Below are positions 43,101-54,500 of a stretch of DNA of 64,000 nucleotides, one piece after another. A model generated the notes under the pieces. The model saw only the letters and a program-made list of their open reading frames with translations. It had not been told where the DNA came from and ran no database searches. Origin of the DNA: Lunularia cruciata (taxonomy: Eukaryota; Streptophyta; Marchantiopsida; Lunulariales; Lunulariaceae); the NCBI GenBank assembly GCA_948567375.1, contig OX419757.1, forward strand, positions 75,895,836-75,959,835. Direction: 5' to 3'. The translations under genes and the position numbers were made by a program. Every line of letters starts with the position of its first letter. Positions within the stretch are counted from its first letter, which is position 1.

Positions 43101-46100
43101 CAGCACCTTGCGTCTTCAATCCAAAAGCTTTTGAAATACTGCACGATGATATGTAGATTGACGTTGCTCTCTTGACTCTTCCTGTCGAAAGGTCCCGCCG
43201 TGAAATCCCCCTGGTTACCCGACCATCTCCACTGCCCTTGGGCTTCAAATTTTGAGAAGACAACTCCCTCCCTCATCCGGGAACCTTAGACAAACAGTGT
43301 TGGTCAATCCGGCAGAATTTTGGGGAGTTTAGAGACCTGTCGGTGAATATGACAGCTTATCCAAAGAAAACCCCGAGCACTGGTTTCCAACATGAAGTTG
43401 GAAAACGACATGTTTCCAGAATCAGACTTACTTGTTACATGCCGTCGTATGGTGACTACAGTAATTGAAATATAATTCCGAACCTCCAGAAACATGGAAT
43501 TTGACCGAACCACTGCTGAATGGAAACGTAGAGGCTTTTAGGTTCGCGCAGTCAGTTTCAAATCACACAAGCGCACGAATGGGTCTCCTTGTTATAAAGA
43601 GTCTCTTCAAGTCATGTTTTATATGTTAAATCATAAATTACTGTCATTATCTAAATAATAGTACTCTACCAAGAAAACAGGAATTATTATAGAAATATTA
43701 TAATTCATATATGTTTTATATAGTTCTTTCTTGCAGAAAGTTATATCAATGTAGATGAAAATAGTTTTACTATATTAACCTTCTTGGTTAGTTTAATAAG
43801 ACCTATTCACTCGTTACCATAAGGAATGACAAGAAACATTAGTGAATGGAGTATCCAAAACGATCGTTCCCTTCAAGGCCGAAGATGAGACACAAGATCG
43901 TTCCCTTCAAGGCTGCTTTCGTCTGAAGAAGCCAGCAAACTGCGCACTGTAGCTTCAGATTTGAAACCACATGAAAGATCTTCATATGAAAGGCAGCGAT
44001 TCAGGTCTTGATTTTGTGACCAAACAGTTTGCCAGTGGGATTCACTAGTACGCCCTTCCGAGATATGTCCCAATAATTACAACCTAAAGTTGTGAGAGTG
44101 AATGAACTCATGGAATTTCTGACAATCACCTTGTGTGCTTGAATCCCAATGCTTAATTGATCGATCTCCATCTGCAGGTAGAACGAAGAACCAATGGGAT
44201 AGAGGTTAAGACAAAGGGCCAATTGGTATCACTAGTTTCGGTTTCGGAATCGTGTAATGGTTCTCATAAAAGATTTCTTCTCAGGTTCCTGTGATATGAC
44301 ACCCAACTTTATTTGTAGAAACAAAAGCTATCAAACTTCAACAGATCCAAATATCAAATCCATCAAAAGACACTGACTGAAAAACTCCCGTCGAGTTAGG
44401 ATTGACAAGACCAAAAGCTGATGCGACAACGTGGATCACCTTGTGCTCTCGCACAAGTTCTGCAAGCTCACGGCTATGCGCCTCCTTCAATCTCTGGATG
44501 TCATCCACATACCTGCATATTATTCAGAAAATGGCCAAAGGCCATTTCAAATTCTGAGCTTTTTCATTCTAACAATCCACATATGACGAAGATAATGCCT
44601 CAACCAGAAGGTAGTTGCTTCAGTATAAGGTAATCATCTCGTGGATTCATAGCCCCAACTTTAACTACGAAGTTGATCCCCCAATAAGACGACTAGAAGT
44701 CTCCGACATTATGTGCCGACTCCGAGAGGTTCTCACCAACTCAGACATGTCTAATTGTTTCTTCTGCATCGAGAAACCTCAGCTTCAACGTACAAACAAG
44801 CAGAAGAGAGACAATGTGAAAGAAACGTCTATGTCATCAGTTTCTGCTAACCGAATAAAGTATCCAATTTAGAATCAGAAGAAGTGTGGGAGTAAACTTA
44901 GACGAGAAAATTGGAACCTTCAATCGTATCAAGGATATATTTATTACTTATATTGAGAGGAACAGCTAAGATTTCCACGTTTCTGAATTAGAGCAAATTT
45001 CTTTTGGACTTTGAATGTTAACAAAGCATGCGAAACGGTGGTGGTTCTGCACAAGGGTTATAGGTTATTACTGCTGAATCTCAGAAGAATGATTTCGAGA
45101 AACAGCAGCTATGGCCAGCTTGTGTGCGCGGTCTTGATCGGCTATGGATTCCTTCAGTAGTTCAATCTCCTCACAATACCTCGTGGTACTCGACCCATAC
45201 TAGCTTCCAACACAATCAAGTGTTAAAACTCATGTTCCCGTCGTTTTCGGCAAAAGATGTTTATCTCATCCAATGGCGTACAAGCCTGAGTATGACATAC
45301 AGAAGTTCGTACAGAAACTATTCGCAGAGAGACTATGTTGTCATAAACTACCGTTGATCCCGCTTCGGGTCCCTTAGACTCTCCGTTCTCATATTTTTTG
45401 AAACACTGAAGTAGTTGTGGCCAAAAGGTTCTTGGTTGTTACTACCGGTATCACCCCGCAAATGGTAAAGAGATCAAAGTTGGATGAGCAGTTTCACAAA
45501 CTTATGAGCATTGAACAAGTCGTTCGATAATAATCTTGTCCACATTCTAGAAACTTAAATTGAACTGCATTGCCATCTTGAGAGCAGATATTCTACTGCA
45601 GCCTGAGATTTCGGTTCTAAATTTCCTTCAGAGTAGCATGTACCTCCTGACTCAAGTTAGTCAATCTGCTTTCAAGAATTGCACATGCTGCATGAATTTT
45701 TTGGAGATCCTTTTCTCGAATAGCACCAACCTGTACATGACAAGGGTAGATTACAATGTAGGTATATTGGGTTATTGCTGTTCCACAACTTCGCAAGAGA
45801 TTCTTATTCATGAATTTGCAATGTTTATTCTTCTATTTACCATTTATCTTCTATCTATTTTGACAATCACAAGTATGACTAAGAAACCATCCGTACTTAA
45901 GCATGGAGGTTGAGCTTTATCGACTGTATTCTGGATAGATCTCGTTAGACTTTTGATTCCTCCTGGGTCAACGTTGAGGTATTCACCTGCTTAGACTGCT
46001 GTTTATATTTCAAAACTTGTTTCAGTAACAAGTTGAAATCATCTTCCAGCGCAGGCCCTTTACTTTCCAACGTACTTAGTTTCTCCTCCAGCTCCACAAT

Positions 46101-49100
46101 CTGAACATGGGGCATCGGGCATGGGGCATTATGGTTTAAGTGCGTTGAAAAAGAGTTAACCTGCATCTGTCTTCATGGAACCACTTACTGTACGGGGAGG
46201 CTTGGTTGTGAACTCGTTGTGTTCTTGTAAATCCTGGCTCCAGGTTTAGTAATTCCAAATACGACTTTACTGCTATTTACAAGCCTTAGGTTCGTATATT
46301 AGTAGGTGTACCAAATAAAAGATCCAGCAAGACACTGCACGATATGATCTATAGTTAGTTGAAATACAGAGTCTTATGGTTGAAATACACTAAAGTGTAA
46401 TTCAACTATAAGACATAACCATGTGTTCTGACGTAAGTTCGGCCATTCATATACAAAACACCATAAAGAAAGCCCCACCTTTTTCTCATATGTTAGTAAC
46501 TGTGAAACAATTTTAGGTTCTTGGTCTTTCAATATATGTTCGACCACTCTCAAAGCTTTCGCATATTCTGCACAGACATCTTTGGCTCTCGTCTTCTCCT
46601 CTCCTGTGCGAAGAACTTGACGTTAGTTTGATGGTCGACGTGACAATTCATGTACGTATGAACAGAATTCGTCCTGCTGGGAGTAAATCTTTTTACTTTG
46701 TCTCCGTAGGTTTTCCTCCATCGATTCCAGCTTGAGTTCGTTTCCTTTCGTATGCTCCTCAAGCTGGATGTACATGAAGTGATGTGTAAGGGACTGAACA
46801 ATTGCGACAACATCCCACTATGGAGACATAAAACAGTAGAGAACTTTTGATATGCCCAACTTCCTGAGTGTAGAAGACTTAGACGTTTTAATCGGAGTAA
46901 GGAGTATATAATCAGCTGGCTGTTCCATTTGAAATTCACTCAAGGACTTCACGTCATAACCTGTGACAGAAACGATTGGTGAAGACTTTGCACATTCCTG
47001 TCGTGCGCTTGAATCTGTTGTTCTAGTCTTGTGTCAAGAATCTCCTTAATTTTTCTCCCAGATTCCTCACTCTGGCCATCAAGATGGTATGATTATGTCT
47101 TGTTTGACTTTCTTAATATCTACATTGTGATTGACCCATATCCGAACACCGCCCGAACATTTAAAGCTTTTACGAAAAGATTTATTTCTCCAGGAGCAGT
47201 GAAGATAGGTGTTAGTTGCTGGAGAGGATGGAACTCTTTTGGACTCTTCTAGGGGTATTCGTTGATCTTCGCATCTAGAGAGATTACACCTACTCGGAAA
47301 CTTTGTCACTCCGAAGTCCCGAACCAGGACAAAAAGAGCCAACTCACATGTCAGGAAAAATTGGGGAGAGAAATATGAAAGAAATATATCACCTTCGCTA
47401 TACTCTCCAGCTGCAAACGTGATATCTCCGCTGTAAGGTCCCTAGCTTTTGTCTCAGCTTCAACTTCTGCTCTCCTTCTCTCTTCTTCTTTTGCAGCAGT
47501 TTGGAGATTGGATATGTGCAGCTGGGTGATGTATCATAAGCCCACTCGAATCATCAGGTCTACACAAGACTAAACGTGACCAATCACAAGTCTATTGTAA
47601 AAATCAGGAAGGTTCAACTGCATCAGACTGCAGCTCCACAGGAAGCGCTCGACTTTAAGAATATGTGAGTACATTTATCTCTGATACATCCCATAATGTC
47701 TCACTCTTGCAGATACTACCAAGCTCTTCACAAGGTGAGAAGACAACAACAGATCGTCTGGTTTAACTCATTTGTGGTTCTTACTCATGGACCCCAAGTT
47801 TCGGGTATGTGTTTTATGTCCATGGCTTGCTCTAACGGGATGTGAGAATCTGGAGGCAGAAATGTATTTTCTATACCTTCTCTAAGAAGAAGCGACGCGT
47901 GGTGGACGTCTGCTATCAACATCTAAGTAGATGAACCACTGTACTCTGGGCAATTGAGCTCAAATAGGAACCCTTCCGTTATACTCATCTTAGTAAATGA
48001 AAGGACAACTCAAGAAGGTGGATGGTGAATGGAAGAACCTCTTTTCTTAGTTGATCTATTTCCATCGACATGCGATTCACCTCCTTGTGGCTTTTGACCA
48101 GTTGAACTGCTAACTCATCCACCTACAATCATACACTCGAGAAAAACTGTAAATAACTGATAAATTGAAGCAGAGATTCGGGCTTTGTGGTAAGAAGCGT
48201 GATAAGAAGCAAAGCATATGAACTTCTGTCTGGGTGCGACCAAGTTTGAGACAAACTTCTTCCTCCTTGAGGCGTGAGCCAAATACTGCAAAACAAGCAA
48301 GACTGAACTCGCCCAAATGCTTCTGGTGTAGTTAGGTCAATAAATAGGTAAGCAGCTAGTCAAAACGGTAAAATACAGAGGATTATGCAACACTCACCCT
48401 AAACTACTCAAAGGGAGTACACAGATAAACAAGATGAATCGGAAGTGCTAGACTGGAGGAATGTCTGCGAATCATGAGCACCTTGATTCTGTACTTCTCT
48501 ATGTCATTCTCATTTGTTGCGCAAACGTTTGTCATGTTTGTCAGGTCTGCTCTCAAACATTCGGCTTTCGACTCCTGCTCAGAAGAAGATGACAGACTGG
48601 TTATATATTCATAAAGCTAGATTGCACCAAGGAGTTCGATGAGGTAATATCTTAGGCTTCTAAATTTCCTTTCTGTGGTCCAGAAAAAACGCGTGCAATA
48701 CTAGGACGATATCATGCATCCAAAAACTGTGAACTGTAATGGCACATATTATATTAAAATTTAGCTTGTTCTATACCAACGCTGTACCAACCCGATCATG
48801 AATTGTCTGAGTTGTCAAGATACCAGGATCATTTATGAAAGAAAACACCAAAACCTTCAATTAAGAGCAATCCTGTTTCCTTGGACTACAATCTTGACGA
48901 CACTAAACACATATCGTCCATCACTCTTAAAGTACAGACGACGAACCAAGTCCGAGATTGCTGAACTGTACGCAATACTTGAGTCACTGCAGAAAATCAG
49001 GCAGTGCGTCAAAACGATCAGAGGTATGTACCAATAAGGTGTATAATCTCAAGTAGATCTGGAATAGCAGTAGCTAGAGGGTCCAATAGTCAAACACCAA

Positions 49101-52100
49101 GAATGCTGTCACATGCTTGCTTTGCAACGAAGGATGAAAGTCTCTTGGTTTATTCACTACTCACAATGCTTCCTGCTTTAGTGTTTCAACAGCTATGGAC
49201 AAGTCGTTTCCTTTGCTCAAAGCAGTTACCAGATTCTCCTTCTGTCAACTGCCAAAGAATGATCAATTGCACTAGAAACTATTGTTTACAGGAATTTCAC
49301 ATAAGCAAGTGACAGTTGATTGGAAATTTTCAGGACAGTTAGTTCAACCAAATGCTCCTGGCTTAGAAAATTACTCGAATAGAGTGCTGTGAGGTTAGGT
49401 CTATGAAAGGGCACCAGAGATCGACTCTCCTCTGCTGCTTGATTAAGAGCCCTCTGCAACATTCCGGTCATCTCTGTCTCCTGCTGTCCGTCAATCCATG
49501 TCATCCAAGATGATCTGAGCTCAGGCTAATGCTAAACTACGCTTATGTTATCCCATCGTACTAAACTTCAACTTTTCAAGAGAGCGACAGTATTTGCTTT
49601 ACAACTGGCAACGGTTGTAATTGTGCCCCCTACTATGTTCAAAGAGTGCGTATAGCTTCATATACGCAAGATTGAAACCTGACACGGAAAGTAAGTATAT
49701 ATTGAGGCCACAACCTGCCATATAATTTAGTGAAAACAGGGTCTGCAAGACAACTCATTGCTAGAACCTGAAGAATTTACAGTCTAGTCTGAATTGGTTC
49801 TTAAACACCTTGGCCAGAGCTTGTTGCGAAGCCTCAAGTAGTGACGTCAACTCTTCGGATTTAGTTTTAGAAGAGAGCGTTATTTCAATCCTTTCCGCTA
49901 CAGCTTCTTTCAGTTTCGTTTGAAGAGCCAAGTCCTGGAAGTATTGCAAACGCAGGCGAGTAAGAGATACTTGGTAGATATCCATGAGCGGTTGTTGAAC
50001 CGTAGAAGAGGACGGGTTGGTGTGGGTGGGATGTACCATTTTAGTTCCTGGAAAAGAACTTATTAAGAGTTTGACAAAGTCTGCTAGGGATCAGGTCACG
50101 CACTTGTGCGCGCCATTCAACTTCTCGAGATGCACAATCTTGCGACAGTCTTTCAAGCTCAATGAAGCTCTCCAGCTGATACAGCACAATAACCAACTTA
50201 GAGACCAACCAGAAATAATATGAGAAATGAACTTTAAGCAGTTCTATACATGATACCAATTCAGGTGGTCGGTTTGCAGATGTCGACTGAGCATATAACA
50301 TCAGCAGAAATCTTAGTGTTAGTTCGATCGATGAGATGTACAGATCTGAAATTTGGTAATAATGTTTACCTTTAATCGCTCGATCTCTGCGCTGTGAAGA
50401 GCTTTTGTTTCCTGCACTTGAAGAAACCATATATAGATTAACTAGAAATGCAGAAGGGAACTGGTCGATCACTATCGCTTGCAGTACGAGCATTCTTGCT
50501 GAGAATTTCTCGACAGATAAACCAGGTGCCAGGCACGAGAAGTAGAAGGTAGAAGTCATTTTGAGGGGAGTGCAAGGTGTGGACGGAATTCTGACAAACT
50601 ACTTCACAGATTAGGGCTCCAAAACAAGCAAAGAACAGAATCAGAACCCAATAGGGTTGCACATGACCTATTTCTTAAATCGGACAAGGTAAAATATCAG
50701 CAGGAAGCATAAAATTCAGAAATTGAGGAATTTACTTCTAAAGCCTTCAATTGGTCCTCAGAATCTTCCTGTACGTCCAACATCTTTGCCTGAAGCTGTA
50801 TCTGTTGTTGGGTCACCTCAAGCAAGTCTTTCCGCGCCTTTTCACGTTGCAGTGACTCCTGCTCCAAGACGGTCAAAGAAAGTGACTAAGAACAAGCAGG
50901 ACGTTCATGTACATTCTCATAGGAGATTTGACTTCAAATGACCCTTTACAAGGTTTGTGAAGTTTTACAAGCAACTAGTAACTTACAGAACCGTGGTAGT
51001 GCAACAACTTTGAAGGACCTAAGCTCCTGAGAACAACACAAACGATATTACTGTCAAAGAACTCAAACAGTCCATAACGTACTAGGATTGTACGTCTGCT
51101 TTTGTCCTGGAAAGGAGTACCTCGGTTTGGTGAACCCTCTTTAAGCGGTCAATTTCCTGAAAGGCAAGATTTAGTAAGTCAAACAAGGACGAAACCCTCA
51201 TATAACTTGGACAATATTCGACTAGAGCCAGTTACCTCGTGCAAGGTCTAGCTCATGACCTTGTCAGTGAGAGAATGTTATCCACCTTGAACCCCACAAT
51301 TGTCACAGAGAATGCAGAAAGATCATAAAGTTTACCAAGCTACACCAAACTGACGACAGATGTAGAGAAGTCATGTTTTAATATGATATCCTTACACTTG
51401 AGTAATTCTGCTTTGCCTTCGCAAACGCTTCTGCTTTGGTCAGCAGCTCATTTTGCAGAAGCATCATATCTCTGAATGACATCACCATTGATCACTTTCA
51501 TATATGAAAAATGGGGCTACAGGCTCTGTTGGTTTATTTACTCTGTTCAAGGAAGCGCAGATGCAACCAAATGGCCAGAGACTTTGTTTCTTCATTATTC
51601 TTCCTTCAAGTAAGCAGACAGCAGACACAGAAGTAACTCGAGGAAACAAGGACCAGCCGTCTAGTACTCTCAGGTTCCTACGTGGTCCACCCAGCTTGCT
51701 TCATCCTTCCTAAGCCCAAATAGCAAACTTGAGTTCCAAGTCTTGAGTGCAGAAATATCCAAACATTGATATTATCAATCTCAAAGCTCAATCATGATGC
51801 CAAGACAAACCTGACGAATGATTCAGTCTTGTTATCCATAATCTTGAGCAGTTCCTCTTCGCGCTCTTTCATGTCTTTTTCCAGCTGCTCTGATTTCTAG
51901 GAAGTCAGAGAAGAGCCGGTGTCATGGCAATGGAACAGTTGAAATGAGCATATAATTGACAATTGGTGATCATTAACGTGAAGGTGAGCTAAGATTATTA
52001 AACTTCATCAACGATCTGGACACAGTTGTTTTTGCAAGTAGAGTACGCAGGAAAGGCAAGCTTTTCCGGTGAGTCTTCATCTGACGGTGAGAAACACCAT

Positions 52101-53017
52101 TTCAGGAGTCCTCGGGTGCAGTTAGCATAGTCAAAAGCCTCTGGATGGCAGAACTCATAATCGCTCCCGTATTTTAGAGCCCATAATCTTGTTCCCTACC
52201 AGTTTGCAAGTCTTCAGTTCGATATCAGATGCTTCCCGCAAGGCTTCATATTGGCTTGATATGGCCTGAAATAGGGTACAAGATAGCAGACATTCAGCTG
52301 TTGAAGTGCCGAATACGCCGTGAACCCATAGCCACAGAGCAGCAACTCCCGTGGCGCATAGCACAGCACAGCAGCTAAGCTGTTCTGTGCTAATTTGGTC
52401 AAGCTCAGAAACTAGAAAAAACTTTTGCTAAGCTCTGAGATCAACCAAATTTGCTGGTTGATGTAGATAGGGATGGAGATTGGTGCTAAAAACCTGTATT
52501 GTCTCTTGTACGCGGTTGTCTTGAATTTGAACCTCCAGAGTGGTTTTGAACTGTCTGATGCGCGAAGCCGTTTCGTTGAGAATTTCATGTATCTCGCTAT
52601 CATGCTGCCCGGCTATCTGCCCGGACAGGAAAGGAGGGATGCGGTAAATGAGATGAAGAATCGAACCCTAAAACCAACAAAAGTGTCGAATCATCAATGG
52701 TCTGGTGTAAGGTTTTGTTAATTTTGGATAATTCTGTCGGAGCATACATCTTGATTTTGGTTCACCATTTCCTTTTTGGATTTTTTCTTTTCTGCTGAGG
52801 AAGAGTGGAGTTGTATAGGGTGGATGCAGTAAGTTAATCATACAACTCCGCGATGAATCTCAACACAAAGAGAAAGGAAGAACACCTCGTCATCATCGCC
52901 ATCAGGAGATTCAGGAGGATACGCGGAGAAATGGTGTAGAAGCTTTGTCAATTGAGATAGTTTCGACGTCAATTTCTCCTCTAATTGTTTCCAACCCTGC
53001 AATGCCCCGTTTGTCAT
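36845..53017 (-). CDS. FAM184-family long coiled-coil protein, about 34 exons
   Basis: Exons, high to low: 53017-52886, 52616-52494, 52265-52200, 51896-51811, 51471-51396, 51156-51121, 50885-50736, 50411-50370, 50175-50104, 49934-49809, 49480-49415, 49241-49165, 48986-48947, 48574-48482, 48265-48224, 48122-48039, 47521-47393, 47071-46994, 46763-46697, 46603-46479, 46100-45987, 45730-45644, 45169-45072, 44512-44440, 44171-44130, 41158-40970, 40536-40204, 39739-39662, 39097-39041, 38587-38477, 38137-38084, 37670-37568, 37443-37358, 37111-36845. All have AG/GT borders and compatible phases and give about 1,130 residues, nearly all helical and charged. Animal FAM184A has about 1,140. Shared N- and C-terminal motifs decide the family. 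Function is not established; a structural role is inferred. Weakest exons: 48947-48986, 48224-48265, 38477-38587 (acceptor). The start ATG at 53017 is one of several in frame. Confidence 0.85.
37358..37670 (-). CDS. FAM184-like gene, penultimate exons: diagnostic C-terminal motif
   Basis: Exon 37670-37568 encodes RFENRESKAEDVARIVRLQQ and KDSAIKQLN, ending in phase 1 at GGTAGGT. Exon 37443-37358 continues with KACQLKLELVNREETYNRLF and GNAPTIQQ. Animal FAM184 proteins have at the same distance from the C-terminus the string RESKPED, a charged helix with DQIIKKL, then QLELVNRETNFNKVF and a short SPTVG-like tail. The RES, the (D)xxIKxL and the LELVNRE elements are all shared in order, which is hard to obtain by chance in coiled coils. 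Confidence 0.9.
37689..37718. repeat. (TGAA)n microsatellite in an intron
   Basis: Seven consecutive TGAA-type units, one altered to TGAC, just upstream of the acceptor of exon 37670-37568. Confidence 0.85.
40204..40536 (-). CDS. FAM184-like gene, largest internal exon (111 codons)
   Basis: Acceptor CCAG before 40536 and donor GTAAGC after 40204. It encodes an uninterrupted, strongly charged helix: AAKAVSQKLAHELYELKEDH, then EIQLSSVEKQWRQRLETVDE, then TSRKQLESDVEELRNSL. Hydrophobic residues recur with a heptad-like 3-4 spacing. The preceding exon (41158-40970, 63 codons) has the same character (MSLEYEKVLRELRNALDAAE). Together they make the central rod. A 3-kb intron upstream (44129-41159) is by far the largest and may hide an exon I could not recognise. 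Confidence 0.85.
52494..53017 (-). CDS. FAM184-like gene, exons 1-2: conserved N-terminal block
   Basis: Exon 1 gives LTSKLSQLTKLLHHFSAYPP and ends in GDDDE before a GT donor at 52885. Exon 2 (52616-52494) gives QHDSEIHEILNETASRIRQF. In animal FAM184 proteins the N-terminus has the same two elements in the same order: a KxSxxxAQLTKVIYxL helix followed by an acidic link, then an EIxxILxETxxKIxQ helix. This pairing is the strongest N-terminal evidence for the family. The methionines at 53065, 53053, 53023 and 53017 are all in frame. I chose the last because the family motif begins just after it. Confidence 0.82.
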
Positions 53018-53024
53018 GGCCATG

Positions 53025-54500
53025 CTCGCTGACGCGGGTATGTGCCTGAACATTGTTGCATGCATGCAGTCGACCGACTCGGGTCGTCCTTCTCTTCTTC
53101 AATTAGTTGCTCGTGCCCTAGTCACTCTGCTTCCAAATGCAAAGTCCGATAATTTTGATCGATTTGAGTGTTTGGAGTTCATACTCGCCTCGAAGAAGCA
53201 CGAAAGGAATTGGAGAAAACATGGACGTGGACCTCACAGATTTAAGTGGACAAGCCAGTGCTTTGCAGTCACAAAATAAGGCCATCAGTACTTTCACTAG
53301 TCTCTTTGGCCCTCTTACTCAGATTACAATAACATTACAATTACTCAGATTTAGGACTGAGATTACTAACGTCTTTAGCATAGAGGCTGCATGCGGAAAG
53401 GACAGACAGACAGACAGACAGACACTGGATCCCTGTTTTGAAGTATATCGATTCAGCCTCTGTAGACTCGAAATTTAAGACGTAGCTCAACTTACTGGAA
53501 GCAGGAGAGCCCCTACTGAAATGGGCTACACTGGGCTTGAATGCACTCAATCTGAACGTAGATTTCGATGAGAACCACGCAGCGCACGAGCGCACTAGCT
53601 CCAGGTACAGCGTGATGAAGTGAAAGTTACTGTCCTCCTCCGCCTCATAGAGGTAAGAATGAGTGAGGGAAATGTCTAGACTCTCCACCCCCACCCTCAC
53701 TACTCACTCATCCCAACAGCTACTGTACTGTTTTGGCCATCCTACAAATCCGCTCATCGAAACGAAATCAAGGTCGGTAGTGCAATATTTTAGTCCGAGT
53801 GAGAGGATAAGACGAGACGGATGAGTGCTGTGTGACAGACATCCCGAGGTGCCAGGAAGGATTGGTACATTATCGTAGTAACCAGAAACGAGGAACGAGA
53901 ACGGGGATTAAACTGGAGTTGGAACAACAGAGAGAACAGAACAGCTTGCGGTAACCAAGAGGAAGGAATCTACCAATCAACAGTTGTTTCTGGAAGCGAA
54001 GGAAAAAGCCACTAGGATGGCCACACCACCTAGTATTCTACTAACTGGGACACACACGAAATTCCAAGCAAACGGCCAACCGCCCTGGTACACAGCACAC
54101 CGCCTGATCAGAAACCGGTCCCACAATTCACAACGCTGATGGTCCTTGAGTGCAGTTAGGATTGAGGTGGAGCCTGCCTCCTGCCATTCGTAGCCTCCCA
54201 TCTACTCGGAGTTCTGCATCATTTTACTAACATCTCTCTCGTCCAACGTTTGGGGTGAGAAATACTTCGGCAGCAACGCTACCGCCCCTCCCTCGACAGC
54301 AAGCAAACGTTCACAGGTTCCACAGCTGGCAGGGCATCCTTCGTTGGTCCGCATTCATCAAGTGGCCCACACAGCATTACTTCATCTCCACCATTTCGGG
54401 TTCGGTCACCTTGTTTCTGCACGCACATTCCCATTTGCTTTGCGCGTTTTAATCGAGACTCTCGGTATCGCCCAAATATAATCAGTCTCCTAACTCAGAG
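53025..54500 (-). other. Upstream flank of the FAM184-like gene with candidate 5' exon
   Basis: A minus-strand block 53655-53496 reads EEDSNFHFITLYLELVRSCA and ends SRGSPAS before a perfect GTAAGT donor in phase 1. An AG at 53033-53032 would accept it in phase and lead into SMAMTNGAL of exon 1. No ATG was found in this block, so a further exon would be needed; an open frame starting at ATG 54201 is one option. On the plus strand an ATG at 53218 opens MDVDLTDLSGQASALQSQNK, which may be a divergent gene. None of these is proved. Confidence 0.3.
53401..53424. repeat. (GACA)n microsatellite
   Basis: Six perfect GACA units, in the flank upstream of the FAM184-like start. Confidence 0.9.

Noticed and set aside
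42887-43276. Minus-strand open frame of 129 codons in the large intron
   Set aside because: Low helical charge pattern, no family motif and no phase-compatible borders; treated as a chance frame.
44742-44768. Minus-strand block KKQLDMSEL followed by a GTGAGA donor
   Set aside because: The incoming phase from exon 45169-45072 would give a stop, while joining to 44512 keeps frame.
50257-50286. Minus-strand block STSANRPPEL with AG and GT borders
   Set aside because: It is short, not coiled coil, and not needed for phase. Chance borders are common in this intron.
50990-51029. Minus-strand block ELRSFKVVALPRF with a CAG acceptor and a GTAAGT donor between exons 6 and 7 of the FAM184-like gene
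   Set aside because: It ends in phase 1, whereas the next exon (50885) needs phase 0. Joining exon 6 directly to 50885 gives a better family match and heptad continuity.
54054-54201. Minus-strand frame starting at ATG 54201 (MGGYEWQEAGSTSIL) considered as a first exon
   Set aside because: There is no domain match and no clear donor that leads in phase to the 53.6-kb block. It is kept only as a possibility in the flank entry.
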